Shown here: positions 16,107-24,246 of the stretch, in pieces
How positions within the stretch are numbered: position 1 is the first letter of the stretch
Layout of the letters: each line of letters begins with the position of its first letter
Origin: UBA2991 sp965221735
Lineage (GTDB): Bacteria; Chloroflexota; Dehalococcoidia; Tepidiformales; Tepidiformaceae
Direction of reading: 5' to 3'
DNA length: 64,000 bases
Assembly: GCA_965221735.1 (NCBI GenBank)
Contig: OZ244910.1
Coordinates: forward strand, 2,418,001-2,482,000
Made by a program: the position numbers and the translations under genes
The notes under the pieces: generated by a model
Told to the model about the DNA's origin: nothing
The model's input: the letters and a program-made list of their open reading frames with translations, nothing else
The model's database searches: none

Positions 16107-17558
16107 TCAGTCCAGGGTGTCGAGGTAGGCGGCGATGGCTTCGGCGGCGACGCGGCCGTCGGCGAGGGCGGTGACGACGAGGTCGGCGCCGTTGACGTTG
16201 TCGCCGCCGGCGAAGACACCCTTGCGGGAGGTGCGCCCGCCGTCGTCGATGGCGATGAGGGCGCCCCAGCTGGTGCTGAGCCCGCTCGTGGTCTCGGGAA
16301 CGACGGGGTCGGCGCCGTAGCCGATGGCGATGGGGATGGTGTCGGCTTCGATGACGAACTCGCTGCCCTCGATGGGGACGGGGCGGCGGCGGCCTGAGTC
16401 GTCCGGCTCGCCGAGGCGCATACGGATGCACTCGACGCCGGTGGCCTTGCCGTTCTCATCGCCGAGGATGCGCAGGGGCGCGGTCAACATCTCGAACTGG
16501 ACGCCTTCCTCGCGGGCGTTGATGCGCTCCTCGCCGCGGCCGAGCATCTCGGCTTCCGTGCGGCGGTAGACGCAGGTGACGGTCTCGGCGCCCATGCGGA
16601 CGGCGGTGCGGACGCAGTCCATGGAGGTATCGCCGCCGCCGATGACCGCGACCTTCGTGGGCTGGGGAAGGGGCTCCTGGAGGTGCTCGGGGAGCTGGTG
16701 GGGGAGGAGGTTGCCGCGCACGAGGTAGTCGGTGGCGCGGTGGACGCCCTCAAGATCCTCGCCTTCAATGCCAAGCTCGTTGCCGACGCCGGCGCCAGTG
16801 CCCAGGAAGACCGCGTCGTACTCGCCGTCGAGCATCTCGTCGACGGTGATGTCCTTGCCGACGTAGGTGTTGCAGCGGAACTCGATACCGAGGGCCTCGA
16901 GATGGGTGATGTAGTCGTCGACGATCTGCTTGCGCATCTTGAAGTTGGGGATGCCGTAGACGAGGACGCCGCCGGGCTCGGGCCAGTATTCGAAGACGGT
17001 GGAGGCGTGGCCCATCTCGGCGAGGATCTCGGCGACAGCGAGACCCGCCGGGCCGGCGCCGATGACGGCGACCTTGCGCCCGCTGGGCGGGGGCGGGTAG
17101 GGGGAGCGGGGGTAGCCGCCAACCTCGCGACGCTGGTAGTCGGTGACGAAGGCCTCGAGCTTGCCGATGGTGACGGGGGGCTCGGCGCGGCCGTCGGAGC
17201 GGATGGCGAAGCCGACGACGCAGGCGCCCTCGCAGAGGCTCTCCTGCGGGCAGAGGCGGCCGCACATCTCGGGGAGGTTGCTCGTCTCGCGGAACTTGTT
17301 CGCGGCGCCGATGATGTCGCCCTCTTCGACGAGGGCGAAGGCGCCGGGGATGTCGTTGCTGACGGGGCAGGCTTCCTGGCACGGGGCCGAGGGGCACTGG
17401 ATGCAGCGCTCCGCCTCGATCTTGGCGGAATTGAGGTCGAAGCCGAGATACGTCTCGTCCCAGTTGCGAACGCGGTCCTCAGCGTCCTGCTTGGGGACCT
17501 TCTGCACGCCGATATCCAGCTTGCGGTGAACGAGGTGCGTCTCTGGCATGTGGATCAC
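16107..17558 (-). CDS. NAD(P)H-dependent glutamate synthase small-subunit-like oxidoreductase
   Basis: A 483-residue FAD- and iron-sulphur-containing oxidoreductase of the GltD/NfnB family. The N-terminal ferredoxin-like part has the Cys clusters CIQCPSAPCQEACP and CGRLCPQESLCEGAC for 4Fe-4S centres. FAD binding is by VIGAGPAGLAVAEIL (about residue 165) and NADPH binding by VIGGGDTSMDCVRTA. The C-terminal GVFAGGDNVNGADLVV is the usual flavin-contacting motif. No large glutamate synthase subunit or NfnA lies next to it, so the role could also be as an electron-transfer subunit. The ATG three codons in (17549) is an alternative start. Confidence 0.85.
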   Translation of the reverse strand: MIHMPETHLVHRKLDIGVQKVPKQDAEDRVRNWDETYLGFDLNSAKIEAERCIQCPSAPCQEACPVSNDIPGAFALVEEGDIIGAANKFRETSNLPEMCGRLCPQESLCEGACVVGFAIRSDGRAEPPVTIGKLEAFVTDYQRREVGGYPRSPYPPPPSGRKVAVIGAGPAGLAVAEILAEMGHASTVFEYWPEPGGVLVYGIPNFKMRKQIVDDYITHLEALGIEFRCNTYVGKDITVDEMLDGEYDAVFLGTGAGVGNELGIEGEDLEGVHRATDYLVRGNLLPHQLPEHLQEPLPQPTKVAVIGGGDTSMDCVRTAVRMGAETVTCVYRRTEAEMLGRGEERINAREEGVQFEMLTAPLRILGDENGKATGVECIRMRLGEPDDSGRRRPVPIEGSEFVIEADTIPIAIGYGADPVVPETTSGLSTSWGALIAIDDGGRTSRKGVFAGGDNVNGADLVVTALADGRVAAEAIAAYLDTLD

Positions 17559-17640
17559 AAAGCCGCCCGATGGCGGCGACGCGATCTTACCGCGTTACGG
17601 TCAACGTGGGGAGTACACGCATGCGGGGCGTTCAGCGGGC

Positions 17641-18615
17641 TCAGGTGAGCTCGTAGCGCGGGGGCTCGATCCACTCGTCCGCCGGCGGATTCTCCTGGGC
17701 GCGCACCTCGGCGCGGCGGGCTGCCGCTTCGAGGCGCCGGGCGCGCTTGATGATGCGATCCCGCTCGCGCCGGCGGGCCTCCTCACGGGTGCGCTTGCGG
17801 GCAGTCGTGCGGCGGGGCTTGCCGGGGGAGGCGAGGATGCGGCCCTCGGCCTCGAGCTGGGCCAGGTGGGTGCGGACGTTGCTGTCGGCGGCGCGGCGCA
17901 GGCGCGTATCGATGTCGTCGTAGATGGAGAGCATGATCTCCCAGCTCGTCTTCGGGCCGCCTTCCCCGAGGGCGTCGAGAATCTGCTGCTCGCGGCCGTT
18001 TCGGTGATCGATGTACGACTGGAGGCGCTCGCGGGGGTCGTGGACGAGGGGTCCGTGGCCGGGGCAGATGACCTTGAGGTTGGGCAGGTCGACGAGGCGC
18101 TGGAGCGTGCCGCGGTAGGCGGCGAGGTCGCCGATGGTGGTGGTCGTCGAGCCGAGCATGGTGTCGCCGGTGAAGAGGACGCCTTCGTCCTCGAGGTAGT
18201 AGCAGATGGAATCGACGGAGTGGCCGGGGGAGGTGATGACGCGGAGGTTGACACCGCCGTCGAGCTCGACGAGCTGGCCGTCGGCGAGCTTGCGGACGCC
18301 CTTCGCGGGGAGGCGGCCCTTGAGGAGGGGCCGACCGTTCTCGGGGATAGCGATCTCGGCGTCGAAGATCTCGCGGGTCCACTTGAGGTTGCCGGAGTGG
18401 TCGGCGTGGTGGTGGGTGACAGCCGCGATTGCAATCTCGGCCTTCTCGGTGGCGGCGAGGTAGCCACGGAGCATCCAGCGGTAGCGATCCAGGGCCTCGC
18501 CGGAGTCGATGGTGAGGACCTGGTCGCGTCCGACGAGGTAGATGTTCGTCGAGACGGGGCGCATGGGGCTCTCGTCGGGAACCTGGACGGCGCGGACGCT
18601 GGGGGAGACCTGCAT
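17641..18615 (-). CDS. Metallo-beta-lactamase-fold hydrolase (LACTB2-like)
   Basis: About 324 residues. The zinc motif THHHADHSGNL (HxHxDH type) lies near residue 70, followed by SPGHSVDSIC, FTGDTMLG and the second His in VICPGHGPLVHDP. A C-terminal winged-helix-like segment (SNVRTHLAQLEAEGRI) precedes a strongly basic tail rich in Arg and Lys. This domain order matches LACTB2-type proteins, which act as endoribonucleases or thioesterases in other organisms; the substrate here is not known. The ATG at 18615 is the start: the longer open frame upstream runs through the tRNA-Arg gene. Confidence 0.85.
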   Translation of the reverse strand: MQVSPSVRAVQVPDESPMRPVSTNIYLVGRDQVLTIDSGEALDRYRWMLRGYLAATEKAEIAIAAVTHHHADHSGNLKWTREIFDAEIAIPENGRPLLKGRLPAKGVRKLADGQLVELDGGVNLRVITSPGHSVDSICYYLEDEGVLFTGDTMLGSTTTTIGDLAAYRGTLQRLVDLPNLKVICPGHGPLVHDPRERLQSYIDHRNGREQQILDALGEGGPKTSWEIMLSIYDDIDTRLRRAADSNVRTHLAQLEAEGRILASPGKPRRTTARKRTREEARRRERDRIIKRARRLEAAARRAEVRAQENPPADEWIEPPRYELT

Positions 18616-18668
18616 GGGTTGCCTCGGCGGAGATGGTGGGGGGCGGGGTTGCGGGTTGCAAGGAGGCG

Positions 18669-18744
18669 TGGCGCCCCCGGCAGGAGTCGAACCTGCGGCC
18701 AGACGTTTAGAAGACGCCTGCTCTGTCCGCTGAGCTACGGGGGC
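18669..18744 (-). tRNA. tRNA-Arg (anticodon TCT)
   Basis: On the minus strand the acceptor GCCCCCG pairs with CGGGGGC, the discriminator is G and CCA is encoded at 18671-18669. The anticodon stem-loop GGCGT-CTTCTAA-ACGTC gives TCT. The T arm reads GCAGG-TTCGACT-CCTGC. Confidence 0.95.
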
Positions 18745-18915
18745 CTGCAAAGCTATTGTAGGGCGACGACGACGCTCAACCTCGCCAGCCGCTGGAGCGT
18801 GCTCAAGGGGGCGTGGTAGGCTGCACTACTACGTTGCGGCCAGTGGGCCGCAAGAGCGTGGCCGTTGAGCGAGTCTCCGCGCGCTCACTGAACCATTTCT
18901 CTGGAGATTGCGACC

Positions 18916-19989
18916 TTGAGTATCAACGTGGCCATCATCGGCGTGGGTAACTGCGCCTCCTCGCTCGTGCAGGGGCTCGAGTTCTACCGGCACATCGAGG
19001 AAGGGGACGAGGTTCCCGGCATCATGCACCCCGTCGTGGGGGGCTATCACATCAACGACATCAACGTGGCGGTGGCGATCGACATCGACGCCGACAAGGT
19101 CGGCAAAGACCTGTCGGAGGCGGTCTTCGCCGGGCAGAACAACACCTACAAGTTCTCGGATGTCCCGCACGCGGGCGTGAAGGTCGAGCGCGGGATGACG
19201 CACGACGGCCTCGGGCAGTACCTGGGCGACGTCATCGAGAAGGCGCCCGGCGGCACGGCCGACATCGTGAAGCTGCTGCGCGATAACGACGTCGACGTCG
19301 TCATCAACTACCTGCCGGTCGGCTCGGAAGAGGCGACGAAGTGGTACGTGGAGCAGACGCTGGCGGCGGGCTGCGCGTTCATCAACTGCATTCCCGTGTT
19401 CATCGCGCGCGACGAGAATGGCTACTGGCCGCGCCGCTTCGAGGAGGCGGGGCTGCCCATCGTGGGCGACGACATCAAGAGCCAGGTGGGGGCGACGATC
19501 GTGCATCGCACGCTGGCGCGCCTGTTCGCCGACCGCGGGGTTCACCTGGACCGCACGTACCAGCTCAACTTCGGCGGGAACACCGACTTCATGAACATGC
19601 TTGAGCGGTCGCGGCTGGAGTCGAAGAAGATCTCGAAGACCTCGGCGGTGACGAGCCAGATCGACTACGAAATGCAGGCCGACGACGTACACGTCGGGCC
19701 GAGCGACTACGTGCCCTGGCTGGACGACCGCAAGTGGTGCCACATCCGCATGGAGGGCACGACCTTCGGGAACGTACCCCTGAACGTCGAGCTGAAGCTC
19801 GAGGTGTGGGACAGCCCGAACAGCGCGGGCGTCGTGATCGACGCGGTTCGCTGCGCGAAGCTGGGCCTGGACCGCGGGCTGAAGGGGCCGTTGCTGGCGC
19901 CGAGCGCGTACTTCATGAAGTCGCCGCCGGTGCAGTATCACGACGACGAGGCCAGGGACATGGTCGAGTCGTTCATCGCGGAGGCGTAG
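18916..19989 (+). CDS. ino1: Inositol-3-phosphate synthase
   Basis: A 357-residue NAD-dependent enzyme that converts glucose 6-phosphate to 1D-myo-inositol 3-phosphate. The N-terminal Rossmann motif is VAIIGVGNCASSLVQG. Typical actinobacterial-type family segments are GDDIKSQVGATIVHRTLARLF, YQLNFGGNTDFMNM and LERSRLESKKISKT in the catalytic domain. Start is TTG at 18916. It heads a run of phosphatidylinositol and mannoside genes (20013-24246), which indicates that its product feeds lipid synthesis. A TAGGCT hexamer at about 18815 could be a minus-10 element, leaving a leader of about 90 bases. Confidence 0.93.
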   Translation: MSINVAIIGVGNCASSLVQGLEFYRHIEEGDEVPGIMHPVVGGYHINDINVAVAIDIDADKVGKDLSEAVFAGQNNTYKFSDVPHAGVKVERGMTHDGLGQYLGDVIEKAPGGTADIVKLLRDNDVDVVINYLPVGSEEATKWYVEQTLAAGCAFINCIPVFIARDENGYWPRRFEEAGLPIVGDDIKSQVGATIVHRTLARLFADRGVHLDRTYQLNFGGNTDFMNMLERSRLESKKISKTSAVTSQIDYEMQADDVHVGPSDYVPWLDDRKWCHIRMEGTTFGNVPLNVELKLEVWDSPNSAGVVIDAVRCAKLGLDRGLKGPLLAPSAYFMKSPPVQYHDDEARDMVESFIAEA

Positions 19990-20057
19990 CTGTAGAAGCC
20001 GGGGGAGCCGGAACGTTCGCATACGCCGGGTGGCGGGCACTGCTGGCAATCACGCGC

Positions 20058-20903
20058 GTGGTCCCGCTGCCGCTCCTCTGTGCCATCGCGGGACTCGTCG
20101 GGAGCGCGATGTACTACTGCTGGCCCCAGGGCCGGCAGACGATGCTGCGGAACTACGCGCGCGTGCTCCCTTACGCGACCGAACGGGAACGCCAACGCGT
20201 CGCTCGCAGGTCCCTGGCGAACTACCTGCGCTACATGGTCGAGTTCGCCTCGAGCGGGAAGCTCTCGCCGGAGCAGCGTCTGGCGGTGGGCGTCGAGACA
20301 CCCGGATTCGAGGGACTTGACCGGGGGTTGGCGCGGGGCCGGGGAGCCGTGGTGGCGCCGATGCACTTCGGCAACTGGGATCTGGGCGCGACCATCGCGG
20401 CGGGCCGGGGGTACACGCTGACGGTCGTGGGGGAGACGTTCGGCAACCCCAGGTTGGACAACCTGGTCGTCTCGGGACGGGAAGCGCTGGGCGTGCGGCT
20501 GGTGAAGATGGAGAAGGTGGGGCCGTCGCTGGTGCGCTCGCTGCGCCGCAACGAGATGGTGGCGACGCTCATCGACCGGCCTTTGCGGGAGGGCGGGGTG
20601 CGCGTCCGCTTCTTCGGGGAGGAGGTGGAGGTGCCGGCGGGACCGGCGCGGCTCGCACTCCACACGGGGGCGGCGATCGGGGCGGTGGCGTTTCCCCGGC
20701 GGGGCCCGGGCCGGATCGACGTGCTCTCGAACTTCGACCTGGACTTCGAGCCGACCGGGGATACCGCGCAAGACGTGCAGGCGCTGACGCAGGCGATCAT
20801 GACCGCGCACGAAGCGTACGTCCGCCGGTACCCGGAACAGTGGTATATGTTCCGGGAGTTTTGGGAAGCACCTACCTCGGACGAACCTTCGAAGGAAGCC
20901 TGA
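20058..20903 (+). CDS. Phosphatidylinositol mannoside acyltransferase-like (HtrB/PatA family)
   Basis: A lipid A/PIM-type acyltransferase that transfers acyl chains to glycolipids at the membrane. The catalytic HX4D motif is APMHFGNWDLGA. Other conserved parts are TVVGETFGNPRLDNLV, MVATLIDRPLREGGVRVRFFG and the C-terminal RRYPEQWYMFREFW. The start is unclear. Residues resembling the family N-terminus (TFAYAGWRALLAIT) are encoded from about 20013, but no in-frame ATG, GTG or TTG occurs between the ino1 stop and the GTG at 20058. An ACG at 20013 sits 5 bases after GGGGGAG and may be the real start. It is followed by a second, overlapping acyltransferase. Confidence 0.85.
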   Translation: MVPLPLLCAIAGLVGSAMYYCWPQGRQTMLRNYARVLPYATERERQRVARRSLANYLRYMVEFASSGKLSPEQRLAVGVETPGFEGLDRGLARGRGAVVAPMHFGNWDLGATIAAGRGYTLTVVGETFGNPRLDNLVVSGREALGVRLVKMEKVGPSLVRSLRRNEMVATLIDRPLREGGVRVRFFGEEVEVPAGPARLALHTGAAIGAVAFPRRGPGRIDVLSNFDLDFEPTGDTAQDVQALTQAIMTAHEAYVRRYPEQWYMFREFWEAPTSDEPSKEA

Positions 20904-21763
20904 CGCTGACCGCTCTCAAGGTGGGCGTGCCGGTGGCGGGGCGTTTCCCGCGGCTTGGGTACGCGATGGCGCGGGCGGCCGCGTGGGTCGCGTGGACGAT
21001 GCGGACCAATGCGAGGGAGCGGCTCGAGGAGAACCTGCTGCCGGCCTGCGACGGGGACCGGGAGCGGGCCCGGGAGGCATCCCGCAGGGCATTCCGGAAC
21101 GCGGCCAACTATCACGTGGACCTGGCCACGCTGGCCTACCGCGACCACGCCAGCTACGAGCGGGAGCACCTGCAAGTCGTGGGTGAGGAGCATGTCCCGG
21201 CGTTGTTCGAGCCGGGCCCGGTCCTGGTCGCGAGCGCGCACACGGGGAATCCGGAGCTGGCGCTCATCGCGGTCAAGGAGCGGGGTCGGCGCTGGGTGGA
21301 GCTGGTGGAGGCGCTGCAGCCGCCCGCACTGGGGCGGGAGATGGCGCGGCTGCGAGAGCTTGCCGGCGGGCGCGTGGTGGAGGTCGACATGGCCGGCACG
21401 CGGGAAGCGCTGCGCGAGCTGCGAGCGGGAGGCATGGTGACGCTGCTGGCGGACCGTGACCTGGGGGGCGGAGGCGTCTGCACGACGCTCCTGGGGCGGC
21501 GGGTGCGGCTTCCCCGCGGGCCCTGGGAGCTGGCGCGCCGCTCGGGGGCGAGGGTGGTGCCGCTGTTCTTCTCGCGACGGGGTACGCACGACCAGACGGT
21601 GTGGTTCGAGGAGCCGTTCACGGTGCCCTCGGAGGGAGACCGGGAGGAGGCCATCGCCGCGGCAGCGCAGCGGTGGGCGGACCTCTTCGGGGCGCACCTG
21701 CGCCGTGATCCCTCACAGTGGACGGTGCTGGAGGCGTACTGGGAGGTGCATGGCTGTGGGTAA
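20840..21763 (+). CDS. Second HtrB-like lipid acyltransferase
   Basis: A 307-residue paralogue of the upstream acyltransferase, overlapping it by about 64 bp if the GTG at 20840 is used; the TTG at 20861 is an alternative. Family features include MRTNARERLEENLLPA, VGEEHVPALFEPGPVLVASAHTGNPELA, GGMVTLLADRDLGGGGV and PSQWTVLEAYWEVHGCG. At the catalytic site the usual HX4D reads HTGNPE, with Glu in place of Asp. It may act on the same lipid, adding a second acyl chain, or have a modified activity; this is inference. Confidence 0.8.
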   Translation: MVYVPGVLGSTYLGRTFEGSLTLTALKVGVPVAGRFPRLGYAMARAAAWVAWTMRTNARERLEENLLPACDGDRERAREASRRAFRNAANYHVDLATLAYRDHASYEREHLQVVGEEHVPALFEPGPVLVASAHTGNPELALIAVKERGRRWVELVEALQPPALGREMARLRELAGGRVVEVDMAGTREALRELRAGGMVTLLADRDLGGGGVCTTLLGRRVRLPRGPWELARRSGARVVPLFFSRRGTHDQTVWFEEPFTVPSEGDREEAIAAAAQRWADLFGAHLRRDPSQWTVLEAYWEVHGCG

Positions 21764-22490
21764 GGCGGACCTGCACATCCATACCCGCATCTCGGACGGG
21801 ATGGCATCGGTCGAGACGGTCCTGGAGCGGGCGGAGCACGCCACCGACCTCAACGTGATCGCGATCACCGACCACGAGGACGTGCGGGGCGGGCTGGAGG
21901 CGCGGGAGCTGGCGGCGAAGCGGGGGCTGCGGGTGGAGGTGGTGCCAGGAGCGGAGATTACGACGCGGCACGGTCACCTGCTGGCGCTGTTCATCGAGGA
22001 GACGCCGCCGATCTTCCGGTCGGTGGAGGCGACCATCGAAGCGATCCACGCGCAGGGCGGGATCGCGGTCGCGGCGCACCCGATGAGCTGGCTGACGCGT
22101 TCACTGAGCCGGCGCACGATCGACCGCGTGGTGGCGCGGGGGGAGGTGGGGGTCACATTCGACGCGATCGAGGCGAACCTGAGCCCGGCGGGACGGGTGA
22201 CGGCACGCCAGACGGCGGAGCGGAACGCGGAACGCTGGGGGCTGCCGGTGTGCGGGGGAAGCGACTGCCATCACCTGCCGCAACTGGGCACGGGCTGGAC
22301 GGAGTTCGAGGGGAGCACGGCGGAGGAGCTGTTCGCGGCGCTGGCTTCGGGGGCCGTGCGGGAGGGGCACTCGCGGCCGCCGACGCTGCGGGAGATCGGG
22401 CTGGGGCAGTCGCTCCTGGGGCTGGCGTGGGGGTTCTCGGCGACGCCCCGTAAGATGGTACGGCGAGGAACGTGGGTGAGCGGACGATGA
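21750..22490 (+). CDS. PHP-domain phosphoesterase
   Basis: A 246-residue metal-dependent phosphoesterase of the polymerase-and-histidinol-phosphatase fold. The metal-binding motifs are ADLHIHTRISDGM, ITDHED, GAEITTRHGHLLALF, VAAHPMSW and GGSDCHH, so all PHP ligand positions are occupied. It resembles trpH/YciV-type nucleases and phosphatases. Placement between a lipid acyltransferase and a mannosyltransferase suggests a phosphatase in lipid head-group metabolism, for example on inositol phosphates, but that is inference. GGGAGG precedes the ATG at 21750, which overlaps the previous gene by 14 bp. Confidence 0.8.
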   Translation: MAVGKADLHIHTRISDGMASVETVLERAEHATDLNVIAITDHEDVRGGLEARELAAKRGLRVEVVPGAEITTRHGHLLALFIEETPPIFRSVEATIEAIHAQGGIAVAAHPMSWLTRSLSRRTIDRVVARGEVGVTFDAIEANLSPAGRVTARQTAERNAERWGLPVCGGSDCHHLPQLGTGWTEFEGSTAEELFAALASGAVREGHSRPPTLREIGLGQSLLGLAWGFSATPRKMVRRGTWVSGR

Positions 22491-23635
22491 GGATCGCGCT
22501 CGTGTCGCCGTACGACTGGTCCGTGCCGAGCGGGGTGAACCGCCACATCGGCCAGCTTGGGGCGCAATTCCGCGAATGGGGCCACGAGATCACCATCCTC
22601 GCGCCGGCGTCGGACCCGGAGGGGGCGGAGGGGGACTGCGTCGTGATGGGACGGCCAACGCCGGTGCCGGCGAGCGGCTCGATGGCGCGCATCAGCTTCA
22701 CCTGGAAGGGGCGGGCGATCGAGAGTCTGCTGGGCGAGGGGGCGTTCGAGATCGTTCACCTGCACGAGCCGCTGATGCCGCTGCTGCCGTATCAGGTGCT
22801 CCGCCACTCGCAGGCGGTGAACGTGGGGACGTTCCATGCGGCGAAGGAGGGCGGCAACCGGCTGTACGGGTACACGCGGCCGCTGATCCGGCGCTGGTTC
22901 CGGCAGCTGGAAGGGAAGATCGCGGTTTCGCCGGCAGCAGCGCGGCTGGTGGGGCGGTACTTCCCGGGGTACTTCAACCTGATCCCGAACGGCATCGACT
23001 TCGGGCACTTTGCGGCGGAGCACGAGCCCCTGCCGGAGTTCGACGACGACTGCTTCAACCTGCTGTTCGTGGGGCGGCCGGAGAAGCGCAAGGGGCTGAA
23101 GTACGCCCTGCGGGCGTTCCGGCGCATCCGTGAGGCGGAGCCCCGGAGCCGGCTGATCGTGGTGGGAGCGGGGAGCTTCCGGCGGTACGAGCGGATCGTG
23201 GGGCCGGACGAAAACGTGGTGTTCCGCTCGAACGTGCCCTACGGCGAGCTGCCGCGGTACCACCACAGCGCACACGCCTTCTGCTCACCCGCCACGGGCA
23301 ACGAGAGCCAGGGGATCGCGCTGCTGGAGGCGATGGCGGCGCGGCTGCCCGTGGTCGCCAGCAACATCGAGGGATTCGCGGGGGTGATCACGAACGAGGT
23401 CGACGGGCTGCTCGTACCGCCCAAGGACGACGCGGCGCTCGCGGAGGCGGTGCTCCGCCTGCGGCACGACCGCGACCTGCGCGAGGCGCTGGCGGAGCAG
23501 GGTCAGGCGCAGGCATCGCACTACAGCTGGGAGAACGTGGCCCGCCGCGTGATGGCGTACTACGAGCGGCTGCTCTACGAGCGCGGGCAGGTGGCGGAGG
23601 CGCAGGCGACCCGGCGGGAGCTGACGCGGGCGTGA
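22487..23635 (+). CDS. GT4 glycosyltransferase, phosphatidylinositol mannosyltransferase PimA-like
   Basis: About 382 residues, GT-B fold. The N-terminal MRIALVSPYDWSVPSGVNRH contains the Gly-rich acceptor-side loop typical of PimA, and HLHEPLMPLLPY follows. The donor-binding domain has FVGRPEKRKGLKYAL and the E-x7-E motif ESQGIALLE with AAMAARLPVVAS-like continuation. PimA adds mannose from GDP-mannose to phosphatidylinositol on the inner membrane face. The ATG at 22487 overlaps the TGA of the PHP gene (ATGA). Its stop overlaps the phosphatidyltransferase GTG, so the genes form a tight operon. Confidence 0.88.
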   Translation: MRIALVSPYDWSVPSGVNRHIGQLGAQFREWGHEITILAPASDPEGAEGDCVVMGRPTPVPASGSMARISFTWKGRAIESLLGEGAFEIVHLHEPLMPLLPYQVLRHSQAVNVGTFHAAKEGGNRLYGYTRPLIRRWFRQLEGKIAVSPAAARLVGRYFPGYFNLIPNGIDFGHFAAEHEPLPEFDDDCFNLLFVGRPEKRKGLKYALRAFRRIREAEPRSRLIVVGAGSFRRYERIVGPDENVVFRSNVPYGELPRYHHSAHAFCSPATGNESQGIALLEAMAARLPVVASNIEGFAGVITNEVDGLLVPPKDDAALAEAVLRLRHDRDLREALAEQGQAQASHYSWENVARRVMAYYERLLYERGQVAEAQATRRELTRA

Positions 23636-24246
23636 GCCAGCGCAGGCGGCAGCTTCTCCCCGAGCGCATCCCGGCCTCGGCGAGCGCCGCCATCGGGCGG
23701 GGCGTGGGCAGGCTCGGCATTACGCCGAACATGATTACGATGGCCGGGGTGGTCGGGAGCGGGGTGGCGGCCTGGCTGATCACGGAGGAGCGGCTACTGA
23801 TCGCGGGGGCGGTCTTCCTCGGGTTCAGCGCGATGGACTCCGTCGACGGGGCGGTGGCGCGGGCAACGGGGCAGGCGACACCGTACGGGGCGCTGCTGGA
23901 CGCGGTGATGGACCGTGTGGGAGAGGCGCTCGTGCTGGCGGCGTGCGTCTGGTATTTCACGGAGCGGGGGGAGGACGTGCAGGCGGGGTTCGGGTACGCG
24001 GCGCTCTTCGGGAGCATCGCGGTGAGTTACGTGCGGGCGCGGGGGGAGGCGCTGGGGGTGACCACGCGCGAGGGCCTGTTCCGGCGGCAGGAGCGCGTGA
24101 TCCTGCTGGGCATCGGGCTGTTGGCGAACGGGCTCACGGTGGTGATCATCATCCTGGCCGTATTGGCAAACCTGACGGCGCTCCAGCGGTGGTGGATCGT
24201 GGGGAAGGCGCTCCAGCAGCAAGACCGGGAGGAGGCGGGGTCCTAG
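23632..24246 (+). CDS. CDP-alcohol phosphatidyltransferase, probable phosphatidylinositol (phosphate) synthase
   Basis: A 204-residue membrane enzyme with about five or six hydrophobic segments. The family motif D-x2-D-G-x2-A-R-x8-G-x3-D-x3-D is complete in the region from about residue 68 to 94 (starting DSVDGAVAR and ending LLDAVMD). Neighbouring ino1 and a PimA-like gene point to use of inositol or inositol phosphate as the acceptor, forming phosphatidylinositol or its phosphate from CDP-diacylglycerol. GTG start overlapping the previous TGA (GTGA). Confidence 0.85.
   Translation: MSQRRRQLLPERIPASASAAIGRGVGRLGITPNMITMAGVVGSGVAAWLITEERLLIAGAVFLGFSAMDSVDGAVARATGQATPYGALLDAVMDRVGEALVLAACVWYFTERGEDVQAGFGYAALFGSIAVSYVRARGEALGVTTREGLFRRQERVILLGIGLLANGLTVVIIILAVLANLTALQRWWIVGKALQQQDREEAGS

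Noticed and set aside
16107..17558. Complete glutamate synthase locus
   Set aside because: No gltB-type large subunit gene lies on either side, so only a GltD-like oxidoreductase can be claimed.
18616..18750. Upstream extension of the metallo-beta-lactamase gene
   Set aside because: It would translate the tRNA-Arg gene; the internal ATG at 18615 gives the family N-terminus.
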